Positions 13,835 to 21,340 of a stretch of 25,207 bases of DNA are shown in pieces. The number at the start of each line of letters is the position of its first letter. The stretch's first letter is position 1. This DNA comes from a bacterium (GTDB lineage Bacteria; Patescibacteriota; Minisyncoccia; UBA6257; Brennerbacteraceae). The stretch is from the NCBI GenBank assembly GCA_027310425.1, contig DAIDAW010000007.1, forward strand, positions 1-25,207, given 5' to 3'. The position numbers and the translations under genes were made by a program. The notes below the pieces were generated by a model. The model made no database searches, had not been told where the DNA came from, and saw only the letters and a program-made list of their open reading frames with translations.

Positions 13835-15013
13835 TCAAGGCTGGTTCTGTTCTTTCAAAAATTTGAGTTTGCCTGACCAATTCGATTCGCGCAGGATATC
13901 TGATTCAAATGTAGAGGTAATTACCCTGTTTTTTGTGTGGCGTTCCCGGGCATATCCCAGCAGCCTGGAAAGCAAATCCGGCAGCTCGATCCCGCTCGCT
14001 TTCCATAAATGATGGTAGAGCGTACCCGGGAGCGTATTGATTTCATTTACAAATATCTGGCGGGACTGCAGGTCATAGAGAAAATCAACGCGCGCGATGC
14101 CCGAACACCCGAAAAGGCTGAACACGCGGCGCGCGTATTCCCGGATGCGCTCCGAAGCTTCTGCATCTATACGCGCAGGAATCACAATACTCTGCTGCGC
14201 TTTGCCGGTTTGCGTGCCGCCCCCTTTCAGATACTTGTCTTCATACGACAAAAATCCGCGGTCGAATGCGGTCTCTTGCACGAGCGAAGGCAGCGGATCG
14301 TCGAGCCCCAACACGGCGCACGTCAAATCCAGGCACTGCGCCACGCCGTTTTCCACGATCACTTTTTCGTCGTAATGCAGCGCCACGTCGATCGCAAACG
14401 CGCAATCCTTTTCATTCTCCGCGCGCGCAATGCCGATCGATGAACCGAGTCGGGCCGGTTTCACGAATACCGGCCAGCGCAGCGAATCCGTGATCCTTTT
14501 CATGACCGCGCTCCGGTCGCGCTCCCAATCCTGTTTTTGAAAATAGACGAATGCCGTCGTCGGCAAACCATACTGCTGGTACAGAAGTTTCGTGAGCACT
14601 TTATCCATCGAAAGGGCGGATGATACCACGTCGCATCCAACATACGGCACGTCCAATAATTCGAACAACCCCTGGATCGTCCCGTCTTCCCCGTTTCTGC
14701 CGTGAAACGCAGGAAATGCGATATCAATGACAACCGGTTTGCGAAATACGGAGCGCGGCCTGAATACGAGCGTGCCGGTTTGCGCAAGATCAAGCGTATA
14801 CCCGCGGACGCCGGAGAAATTCCTTTCGCGCTGCTGGAAAAATCCGATTGCGCCGAGCTTTTCGCCGAGGAACCATGTTCCTTTCTTATCCAAATACACC
14901 GGCACCACCCGGTATCCCAGACTCCGCAGCCCGGAGATGATAAGTTCGCCGGTTATAATCGAGACGTCGTGCTCAGGGCTTCTGCTACCGAAAAAAACGC
15001 CGATAGTTTCCAT
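13835..15013 (-). CDS. ddl: D-alanine--D-alanine ligase
   Basis: 392 residues. It is an ATP-grasp enzyme joining two D-Ala for peptidoglycan precursors. Seen: the N-terminal GSRSPEHDVSIITGE block (family form GG.S.EHevSl.Sa), FHGRNGEDGTIQGLFELLDVP, FVKPARLGSSIGI in the ATP-binding region, and the C-terminal metal and substrate residues ARVDFLYD and FVNEINTLPGTL. It is about 30-80 residues longer than common Ddl proteins; the extra sequence includes a C-terminal tail with HTKNRVITSTFES. The start is ATG at 15013, preceded by a U/C-rich leader without SD. It follows murF by 48 bp, matching its role in supplying the MurF substrate. Confidence 0.95.
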   Translation of the reverse strand: METIGVFFGSRSPEHDVSIITGELIISGLRSLGYRVVPVYLDKKGTWFLGEKLGAIGFFQQRERNFSGVRGYTLDLAQTGTLVFRPRSVFRKPVVIDIAFPAFHGRNGEDGTIQGLFELLDVPYVGCDVVSSALSMDKVLTKLLYQQYGLPTTAFVYFQKQDWERDRSAVMKRITDSLRWPVFVKPARLGSSIGIARAENEKDCAFAIDVALHYDEKVIVENGVAQCLDLTCAVLGLDDPLPSLVQETAFDRGFLSYEDKYLKGGGTQTGKAQQSIVIPARIDAEASERIREYARRVFSLFGCSGIARVDFLYDLQSRQIFVNEINTLPGTLYHHLWKASGIELPDLLSRLLGYARERHTKNRVITSTFESDILRESNWSGKLKFLKEQNQP

Positions 15014-15061
15014 ACAGAAGAAAAAATATTTGTATCAGTGTAGCATATTTTGCCGCATAGC

Positions 15062-16498
15062 TTACAGATAGTTTTCCGGAAGATCATTCTGGAACACAAC
15101 GCAATCTCCGGGTTGCATCATTTTCTGGATGGCGCGGTGCGCGTCTTGCGCGGTTTCAAACCAGAATACATCTGGTTCTGTGAACCCCGCCTGCTGGAGG
15201 CCTGAACGCAACCAGAACGCGCCAGGGCTTTTGATAAGCGCGACCTTGTCGGCGCACGCGGCAAGCTCCCTGCCAAGCGCCACATGGATTTCTTCCATTT
15301 TTGTCCCCAATTCCACCAACCCCGGAGTCACGTATATCCTGCGCCCCCCTCTCCATGATTTCAAAAACTCCATTGCTGCACGGGCTCCGTCAGGATTGCC
15401 ATTATAACTGTCATCAATAATCAAAGCGCCGTTCCGCGCCTTGAGAGGCTGCAGGCGGTGCGGAACCGGCTGGAGAACAGAAAGCCCTAAACGCATCTGG
15501 GCATCGGTCATGCCCATATGCTTGGCAACAGCGATGCATCCTGCGATTGCCGAAGCGATATACGGAGCGCACAAGCGCACTGCATACGATTCTGTTTTGC
15601 CTGCAGGATCGCGAAGCGCAAATTCCGTCGAAAGCGATTCCTGCAGAAATCCGCTCGAGACAATGCGGTATGACGCGCGTTCCGCGGCGCCGTACCATAT
15701 AACGTGTTTTGTTCCTGTATGCTCCTGGAACGAAGAAGAGATCAAATCATTATCGGCGTTGAGCACCGCAACCGCATCAGGTTTCGCAAAACGCACGATC
15801 TCGAATTTCGCGCGCACCGTGCGCTCAAGCGATCCGAACCGTTCCAGATGGCTTTCGTTGATCCCGGTCAGGATGCTCACTGAAGGCTGCGCGATCGAAC
15901 ACAATGTCCGAATGTCGCCTTCCCGATATGCGCCCATCTCAGCAAGAAAAACTTCGGTATCGCCGCGCACGTCTCGGAGAATGCAGCGCGCGAGCCCCAA
16001 CGGCGTATTCATATTCTCCGGCGTTTTCACAACGCGGTATTTTTCCTGCAGGAGCGCAGCGCACAGCTCTTTCATGGTCGTTTTGCCGTAACTGCCGGTA
16101 ACGCCGATGACAATGCAACGCGGCATGCGCTTGAGTTTCGCGCGCGCCAAGGCGCAATAAACAGTTTTCACCAGCCAGTCCAGCGGCGACAGGAATACGA
16201 CAGCCACAACGCACCATATCCCAAAAAACGCATACGCGAAACCCAATGCACCTGCTGCCGCAGCAAATTGAAAGAAAACCGGCAATGCGCGCGCCGCAAA
16301 CCAAGATGCAAAAATGAATGTCAACGCGAACGCAAGCGAAAGCGTGAATAAAACGCGCATTTTCACAGTCCAGACGAACCGTTTCCGGAGATCCCGGGGA
16401 ATGCGAATGAAATACCGGAAGAACGCATTCAAAAATCTCGCGAGATCGTAATTCTCAAGCTGAAGCAAATATAAAATGTAAAAAATCCTGCGGATCAT
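15062..16498 (-). CDS. murF: membrane-anchored Mur ligase, MurF-like
   Basis: 478 residues. Residues 1-120 lack the usual MurF UDP-sugar-binding domain and instead have an amphipathic start and two or three membrane helices (about 48-70 and 74-110). The Mur ligase core follows: P-loop GVTGSYGKTT (132-141), ENMNTPLGLARCIL, FLAEMGAYREGDI, ILTGINESHLERFGS, the carbamyl-lysine region TVRAKFEIV, then IDDSYNGNPDGARAAMEFL and TPGLVELGTKMEEIH, which are MurF-specific patterns. MurF adds D-Ala-D-Ala to the UDP-MurNAc-tripeptide. Its start overlaps the hydrolase stop (ATGA), indicating translational coupling. Without the normal N-terminal domain the substrate could be different (for example lipid-linked), so the exact reaction is uncertain. 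Confidence 0.87.
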   Translation of the reverse strand: MIRRIFYILYLLQLENYDLARFLNAFFRYFIRIPRDLRKRFVWTVKMRVLFTLSLAFALTFIFASWFAARALPVFFQFAAAAGALGFAYAFFGIWCVVAVVFLSPLDWLVKTVYCALARAKLKRMPRCIVIGVTGSYGKTTMKELCAALLQEKYRVVKTPENMNTPLGLARCILRDVRGDTEVFLAEMGAYREGDIRTLCSIAQPSVSILTGINESHLERFGSLERTVRAKFEIVRFAKPDAVAVLNADNDLISSSFQEHTGTKHVIWYGAAERASYRIVSSGFLQESLSTEFALRDPAGKTESYAVRLCAPYIASAIAGCIAVAKHMGMTDAQMRLGLSVLQPVPHRLQPLKARNGALIIDDSYNGNPDGARAAMEFLKSWRGGRRIYVTPGLVELGTKMEEIHVALGRELAACADKVALIKSPGAFWLRSGLQQAGFTEPDVFWFETAQDAHRAIQKMMQPGDCVVFQNDLPENYL

Positions 16499-17262
16499 TG
16501 TTCATGCAAAAAATCAAGCACAACGCGTTCGAACTCCTGCGGCGCGTCCAAAAAGCTCATGTGCCCTGCATTTTTCAGAATAATAAGCCTCGCATTCGGA
16601 ATCTCCTTCTCCATGATATATGCGACGCGCAGCGGCGTTTCCTGGTCGCGTTCGCCCCATACGACGAGCGTCTTCGCTTCCACGAGCGGCAACACCACGC
16701 GCACGTCATCCTGGACGATCGTCTGGAATACCGAACGCAGTTCCGGCGTCGCGAGATAATCGTCTGCGCCGATCGCGCGATAGAAGTATTCGCGCACTGG
16801 CCGCAAAGGTTTCAGAAAAAACACCGGACGGAGCGGTTTCACGAAAACCGCAAGCATACGTTTGAGAAACGGCTTGAAACGAATGCCGCTACTGTCCACC
16901 AACACCAGTTTATCTACTCGATGCGCATGCGCAGCGCAGAATCGGATTGCAACCCTGCCGCCGAATGAATGACCCACCAGATGGACACGCGCAATGCCGA
17001 GCGCATCCAAGAATCCCCGGACCACATCCGCATAATCCTCAACGGTGAAAAAATCGCGCGGCCGCTCCGACTTTCCAAACCCCGGCAAGTCGAGCGCCAC
17101 GATGCGAAAATCGGAAAATGCGGACAACACCGGCAACCACACGGCGCTGCTCAAACGCCAGCCATGAAGAAACACGATCACGGGCTTATCTTGATCCGCG
17201 TCGCTCCTCATCAGGTAATTAATGAGGATCCCATTTACCATGATTTGTTTTTGTTCGAACAT
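16495..17262 (-). CDS. alpha/beta hydrolase
   Basis: 255 residues with the alpha/beta-hydrolase fold. The oxyanion region is FLHGWRLSSAVW, the nucleophile elbow GHSFGG has Ser99, the acid is in VVWGERDQETP, and the catalytic His is in NAGHMSF (His234). A positively charged cap (FLKRMLAVFVKPLRPVFFLKPLRP) lies after strand 6. The substrate is unknown. It starts 5 bp after the ftsI stop and overlaps murF by 4 bp, so it is embedded in the cell-wall cluster and probably acts on a lipid or envelope substrate, which is inference. No signal peptide is seen. Confidence 0.9.
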   Translation of the reverse strand: MFEQKQIMVNGILINYLMRSDADQDKPVIVFLHGWRLSSAVWLPVLSAFSDFRIVALDLPGFGKSERPRDFFTVEDYADVVRGFLDALGIARVHLVGHSFGGRVAIRFCAAHAHRVDKLVLVDSSGIRFKPFLKRMLAVFVKPLRPVFFLKPLRPVREYFYRAIGADDYLATPELRSVFQTIVQDDVRVVLPLVEAKTLVVWGERDQETPLRVAYIMEKEIPNARLIILKNAGHMSFLDAPQEFERVVLDFLHEQ

Positions 17263-17267
17263 GCGGA

Positions 17268-19064
17268 TTATTGCTGTGTCAAATCTTCCGGTTTGTCCGG
17301 CGGAATACCATAATAATTCACGAGATATTTCATGATTTTCCCCGCAAGCGGCACCGCGGTCGCTTCAGCATACCGGACTCCTTTCGGCTCCTCGATGCGG
17401 GTCAGAATCACGAATTTCGGATCCGTCGTCGGCCCGAATCCGACAAACGTATGATTCACCGATCCTGAATATCCGCTTCCATCGGAACTCGCAATATCCG
17501 CAGTGCCGGTTTTACCCGCAATCCGGTATCCCGCGACGCGCGCAGGACGTCCAGAACCCAATTTCGCTTCCACGACTCCTTCGAGCAACGGCACTTCCTG
17601 CGCCACCACGTTTCTGTCGATCATTTGCCCTATAATACGAGGCGTTGTTGTTTTCCGTGTGCCATCGGGAAACTGCACGGTATCAACCACGTACGGCTGC
17701 ATCACAATGCCGCTGTTCGCAAATGCGGCAAACATCTGGATGAGTTTTATGGGAGTAACCGCAATGCCTTGGCCGAATGACGCTTCGGCATAGTTTACAT
17801 CGTTTGCGTATTTTCCGTCGAGATTCCCGAACGAGTTTGCGATTTCCTGCGGTACGTCAATGCCGGTTTTATCCCCAAAACGGAGCGTTTTCAGGACAAA
17901 ATCGCGGAAGGCCTGGTTTCCGATCGTCCGTTCGATAAACACCGCTCCCAGATTGTACGAACGCTGCAGGAACAGCGCCATATCGATCATCTTGCGCGGA
18001 GCGGAATTGCCGGCATTGTGTATTTTCACATTTCCTATAATCTGTTCCCCGCTGTCGTAATACGAACTCTGCGGCGTTATTTTGCCGCTCGTCAGGCCCG
18101 CGGCAAGCGTGAACGGCTTGAATACCGAGCCAGGCTCGTAACGGAGCGACACCGCGCTGTTGAGAAATACGGAGAGATTTTTTTCTTTCGCATAGGTATT
18201 CGGATCGAACGACGGATAATTTGCAAGCGCCAGAATCGCGCCGGTTTTCGGATCCATCACGATGACATTCCCCGACTTTGCATTCCACTGCCGCACCTCC
18301 TCCGCGAGATCCTTTTCCGCTTCGGATTGGATATTGGGATCCAGGGTGAGTACAATCTGCGCGCCGTTTTGTACATAAAAACTTTTTGCGCCCCAGAGCG
18401 ATCCCTTGTCCATCAATGTCCGAAGTTCGTCTGCGGACAAACCGCTGCCGCGCAGCGCTCCGTCTTGCCCTAATTCGATGCCATAGCGCCCTGCGCTTTT
18501 CCCTTCACTGTCGTATCCCACGAAGCCGATGATATGGCTTGCAAAATTTCCCAACGGATAATAACGTTCGCGATGTTCGGTCATCACCAGTGAAGGAATA
18601 TTTTTTCCCTGGATGCGCGCGGCAACCTCTTCGGGTACGTGCTTGGCAAGCGTCTCGTAGGGATCATTGCGTTTCGCAAGTTTTTCCGCTACCGCGGAAA
18701 CATCCAAAGACAACGCCTCCGCCAAAGTTTGGGCATCCTGACGCAGCCGCTCTCCTGCCTTGCGCGGGTCCACGCCTATTTCAAAAAACCGCTTGCTCAC
18801 TGCGACTGCCTGAAGCCCGCCGTCTTTGTTGCGGACATAAATGTCTCCGCGCTCTGGTTCAATATTCGCAATTTGCGCCTGCTGCGCAAACGCTTTTTGT
18901 TTCCACGATTGGTATTCGCGCACCTGCACGCCGAATAATCTTCCGCTGATAATATTGACAGAAACGAAAAAAATACCTCCCATGATAATGAGGCGCGTTG
19001 AAAATGAATTGAAGCCGAAACGGAATGCGCTCTGTCCGAATTTCTTTTTTGCCTTTCTCTGCAT
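17268..19064 (-). CDS. ftsI: class B penicillin-binding protein (FtsI-type transpeptidase)
   Basis: 598 residues. It has a basic cytoplasmic start, one membrane helix (about 23-43), a dimerisation/pedestal domain (about 50-220) and the transpeptidase domain. The active-site motifs are complete: S313-VFK (SxxK), S369-YN (SxN) and K518-TG. It cross-links peptidoglycan, most likely at the septum given its place after the ftsL-like gene in the mraZ cluster. The ending DKPEDLTQQ is short, with no PASTA domains. The start is ATG at 19064. It follows the ftsL-like gene by 63 bp. Confidence 0.95.
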   Translation of the reverse strand: MQRKAKKKFGQSAFRFGFNSFSTRLIIMGGIFFVSVNIISGRLFGVQVREYQSWKQKAFAQQAQIANIEPERGDIYVRNKDGGLQAVAVSKRFFEIGVDPRKAGERLRQDAQTLAEALSLDVSAVAEKLAKRNDPYETLAKHVPEEVAARIQGKNIPSLVMTEHRERYYPLGNFASHIIGFVGYDSEGKSAGRYGIELGQDGALRGSGLSADELRTLMDKGSLWGAKSFYVQNGAQIVLTLDPNIQSEAEKDLAEEVRQWNAKSGNVIVMDPKTGAILALANYPSFDPNTYAKEKNLSVFLNSAVSLRYEPGSVFKPFTLAAGLTSGKITPQSSYYDSGEQIIGNVKIHNAGNSAPRKMIDMALFLQRSYNLGAVFIERTIGNQAFRDFVLKTLRFGDKTGIDVPQEIANSFGNLDGKYANDVNYAEASFGQGIAVTPIKLIQMFAAFANSGIVMQPYVVDTVQFPDGTRKTTTPRIIGQMIDRNVVAQEVPLLEGVVEAKLGSGRPARVAGYRIAGKTGTADIASSDGSGYSGSVNHTFVGFGPTTDPKFVILTRIEEPKGVRYAEATAVPLAGKIMKYLVNYYGIPPDKPEDLTQQ

Positions 19065-19127
19065 ACAAATCTCTCTCGCCCAGCATCCGGCTCTTCAAAG
19101 CAAAGGTCTGCGCGTTTTTGGGAGCGC

Positions 19128-19550
19128 TTACTGCACCGGATGAAGCGCTGCGCTCACGGCAACATGATCCTGCGTTTGCGTAATATATTCTACCCGAACC
19201 GGATTGCTTAATTGTACCATGGACGCGTACGTTTTCAGCGCATCCGGCGACAAGATTTCCGCTTTCTGCGCTTCAAGCGAATCATGCCGCGTTTCTTCCT
19301 GTTTGATCGCATCCGAGACGCGCCTGATATCCGAGGAGAGAAGCACGGAATGGACTCCGGAAACCAACACCCATCCTACGTTCAAAATCACAATCGCAGG
19401 AATCACCACCGGCACAAGCGAAACGGGGCGGCGGATACCCTCGCGTATGAATAAACGCATGCGATCAAAAAACGGCTGATGTCTCTCAAAACGCTCGGAA
19501 AGCGAGCTTGTAAATATGAATTGCCGTTGTGTAGGGGTGAGAACTGTCAT
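19128..19550 (-). CDS. FtsL-like division protein (single TM plus coiled coil)
   Basis: 140 residues from the ATG at 19550. A longer frame reaches 19628 but would overlap rsmH and has a Cys/Asn-rich start unlike a coding region. The cytoplasmic part is about 42 residues, then one membrane helix (about 43-67), then a heptad-type segment (about 72-100: SSDIRRVSDAIKQEETRHDS) and a short beta-rich C-terminus. This topology, size and place between rsmH and ftsI match FtsL of the FtsQLB complex, but FtsL proteins share little sequence, so the assignment rests on topology and context. It starts 25 bp after rsmH. Confidence 0.75.
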   Translation of the reverse strand: MTVLTPTQRQFIFTSSLSERFERHQPFFDRMRLFIREGIRRPVSLVPVVIPAIVILNVGWVLVSGVHSVLLSSDIRRVSDAIKQEETRHDSLEAQKAEILSPDALKTYASMVQLSNPVRVEYITQTQDHVAVSAALHPVQ

Positions 19551-19575
19551 AAAAACGAAAAGGTGTTTGCAGTTA

Positions 19576-20538
19576 TTATTTTTTTTCAAATACGCGCATT
19601 TTTGCCGACCGAGAAGAAGGATTGGCAACCAGCTCTTTTTCCGCCGGTATAAGCGGTTTTTTCAAAACCTGCTTTCCCGCGCCGTCCGCCTCGGCGGACC
19701 GAAACGCGTACTTAACGATTCGATCCTCCAGGGAATGATACGTAATGGCGACGATTCGCGCGCCAGGTTCCAGAATCGCGATGGCCTGCGGCAGCGCGGA
19801 TTCGATATTTTCCAATTCGCGATTCACCGCAATGCGCAGCGCTTGGAACGTTCTGGTCGCCGGATGGATTCTTCGATGGCGGAGCGCGGCAGGGTATGCA
19901 TTCCATACGATATCCGCAAGCTCCTTGCTCATTCCAATTGGATGCATGCTGCGCGCCCTGATAATGCCTGCCGCGATGCGCCGCGAAAACCGCTCTCCTC
20001 CGAACTTCCACAGGAGCGATGCCAATTCCTCTTCTGACAGGTCGTGCAGGATATCGCGCGCGTCGGGTCTCGCGCCTTCGCGGTATGCCATAGAAAGTGG
20101 TTCATCGCGCGAGAACGAAAATCCTCTGCCGCTCTGCTCGATCGTCATGCGCGAGAATCCAAAATCGAACAAGACGCCCCATACGCGCACCAACCCCGCT
20201 TTCCGCACGATATCCGCCATGTTCGCAAACGAGTCAGCCGCAAGCAAATATCTGCCGGCGGCGATGGCTACGGAAAATTTTCGTTGCAAATAAAGCACCG
20301 TCGCGTCGTCCCATTCAATGGCGCACACGCGCCCGCGCGGCGCGCAGCGCTCAAGCATCAACGCGGAATGTCCGCCCTGCCCTGCCGTCGCATCGACATA
20401 ATCGCGGTTTGCCGCTATGCAGAGCGCGTCTATTGATTCGTGTAAAAGAACAGGAATATGGGTTGAAGGCGTATCGCTCACCGCGTCATGCGAATCATTT
20501 CGCTCACCTTTTGCGATATGCGATTTATCATTCGTCAT
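19576..20538 (-). CDS. rsmH: 16S rRNA (cytosine1402-N4)-methyltransferase RsmH
   Basis: 320 residues. Seen: HIPVLLHESIDAL, the SAM-binding DATAGQGGHS, the RGFSFSRDEPLSM block, the HPATRTFQALRIAVNRELENIE signature, ITYHSLEDRIVK, and the terminal NPSSRSAKMRVFEK. The enzyme methylates C1402 in the ribosomal decoding centre. Two normally strict motifs differ: DLGVSS is DFGFSR and DGPLDMR is DEPLSMA. The first 25 residues are polar and probably disordered. The start is ATG at 20538, 6 bp after the mraZ stop, as in other dcw clusters. No SD is seen. Confidence 0.95.
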   Translation of the reverse strand: MTNDKSHIAKGERNDSHDAVSDTPSTHIPVLLHESIDALCIAANRDYVDATAGQGGHSALMLERCAPRGRVCAIEWDDATVLYLQRKFSVAIAAGRYLLAADSFANMADIVRKAGLVRVWGVLFDFGFSRMTIEQSGRGFSFSRDEPLSMAYREGARPDARDILHDLSEEELASLLWKFGGERFSRRIAAGIIRARSMHPIGMSKELADIVWNAYPAALRHRRIHPATRTFQALRIAVNRELENIESALPQAIAILEPGARIVAITYHSLEDRIVKYAFRSAEADGAGKQVLKKPLIPAEKELVANPSSRSAKMRVFEKK

Positions 20539-20544
20539 TCGCGT

Positions 20545-20976
20545 TTATATGCCCGCTCCCATCAGCCGCTCAGCGATATCTTCTGACTCTCGTTCTGTTT
20601 TTGTCTGATACTCTTTCCATTTCGCCTCGTCCCAGATTTCCAAACGGTTGAACACGCCCGCCACGATTGCTTTCTTGCCGATGCCCGCGTACCGACGCAA
20701 ATGATCAGGCAACAGAATGCGGCCCTGCACATCCAATTCGACATCGTGCGCGCCCGCGAACAAAAGACGGGAAAACGCGCGCGAATTCGCTTGTGTGAGC
20801 GGAAGCGAAGACATTTTTTCAGCGAGCTTGTCCCATTCCGCTTTTGCGAACACGAACAAACACGCGTCAATGCCGCGCGTCACCACGATACCGTCCTGTA
20901 ATTGCTTGCGGAATTTCGCCGGAATCGCCATCCTGCCCTTCTGATCGAGATGATGCTGGTATTCTCCGATGAACAT
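20545..20976 (-). CDS. mraZ: transcriptional regulator MraZ
   Basis: 143 residues, normal length. It has two SpoVT/AbrB-like halves, each with the DxxxR signature: DQKGRMAIPAKFR (residues 11-23) and DVQGRILLPDHLR. MraZ forms ring oligomers that bind short direct repeats upstream of its own gene and represses the division and cell-wall cluster. It is the first gene of the run through rsmH, ftsI, murF and ddl. Its 168-nt predicted leader holds an array of GTGG repeats that also match DnaA boxes, a likely regulatory site. The start is ATG at 20976 after the pyrimidine-rich AAATCTTTTCC. Confidence 0.95.
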   Translation of the reverse strand: MFIGEYQHHLDQKGRMAIPAKFRKQLQDGIVVTRGIDACLFVFAKAEWDKLAEKMSSLPLTQANSRAFSRLLFAGAHDVELDVQGRILLPDHLRRYAGIGKKAIVAGVFNRLEIWDEAKWKEYQTKTERESEDIAERLMGAGI

Positions 20977-21089
20977 GGAAAAGATTTAAGATTTAAAACG
21001 GAAAATTTGAAAAAGAAGAAATGTATTGAAATCAAAACCCGATACTTTGCTTTTATCCCTTTATTTATTTGTTCTTCTCATATCTTCAT

Positions 21090-21139
21090 TTATCCACAGA
21101 TTCACCCACTTATCCACATAGTTATCCACAATTCACCAC
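21090..21139 (-). promoter_or_regulatory. array of three DnaA boxes / GTGG direct repeats
   Basis: The plus strand has three perfect TTATCCACA 9-mers at 21090-21098, 21110-21118 and 21122-21130. Read on the minus strand, the core GTGG occurs five times here, with CCAC at 21094, 21106, 21114, 21126 and 21136. Successive steps are 12, 8, 12 and 10 bp, that is, spacings near one or two helical turns. DnaA binding fits the 9-mers. MraZ binding fits the phased GTGG repeats, since MraZ operators in known bacteria are short G-rich direct repeats about 10 bp apart. Confidence 0.7.
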
Positions 21140-21150
21140 TTTCATAAACA

Positions 21151-21178
21151 ATTTTAGTATACAAACCCCACTTGTCCA
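21151..21178 (-). promoter_or_regulatory. promoter of the mraZ operon
   Basis: The minus strand reads TGGACA (-35, 21173-21178), a 16-nt spacer, then TAAAAT (-10, 21151-21156), each five of six to consensus. The predicted start is near 21144, so the three-box array lies just downstream of the start, where a bound protein would block transcription. Confidence 0.65.
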
Positions 21179-21179
21179 G

Positions 21180-21188
21180 TGTGGATAA
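21180..21188. promoter_or_regulatory. inverted DnaA box upstream of mraZ promoter
   Basis: A perfect TGTGGATAA, the reverse complement of the DnaA consensus TTATCCACA. It sits next to the -35 of the mraZ promoter and faces the three forward boxes. Confidence 0.7.
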
Positions 21189-21265
21189 CTAAAATATCCG
21201 TATACCTAACCGCAACCCAGAACAGATTCAAAACGCGAAATCTAAAAGCAAAAAATCAATTATAA

Positions 21266-21289
21266 AAAACCTTCTAAAAAGAAGGTTTT
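21266..21289 (-). terminator. intrinsic terminator of ychF
   Basis: On the minus strand, AAAACCTTCT pairs with AGAAGGTTTT around TTTT (10 bp), and the right arm runs on into TTTTTTATAA. It lies about 50 nt after the ychF stop. Stem and T tract make a good rho-independent terminator. Confidence 0.75.
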
Positions 21290-21340
21290 AAATCTCTATG
21301 AGCAACAAACGTAATGACTGTACCGCTGAAAAGCCGGAAT

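Larger units (their letters stand above)
20977..21340. promoter_or_regulatory. 364-bp non-coding control region upstream of mraZ
   Basis: No reading frame of note is present. From mraZ outward it contains an AT-rich leader (20977-21089), a GTGG/DnaA-box array (21090-21139), the mraZ promoter (21151-21178), an inverted DnaA box (21180-21188), an AT-rich stretch (21189-21265), and the ychF terminator (21266-21289). It is the largest protein-free and RNA-gene-free stretch in the window. Confidence 0.75.

Noticed and set aside
19551..19628. Longer N-terminus for the FtsL-like protein
   Set aside because: It overlaps rsmH by about 50 bp and encodes a sequence unlike a cytoplasmic tail; the ATG at 19550 leaves a normal short gap.
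20977..21340. Firm call of a replication origin
   Set aside because: DnaA boxes are present but dnaA and dnaN are not nearby, and the boxes flank the mraZ promoter in a way that fits a regulatory site equally well. Kept as a hypothesis only.
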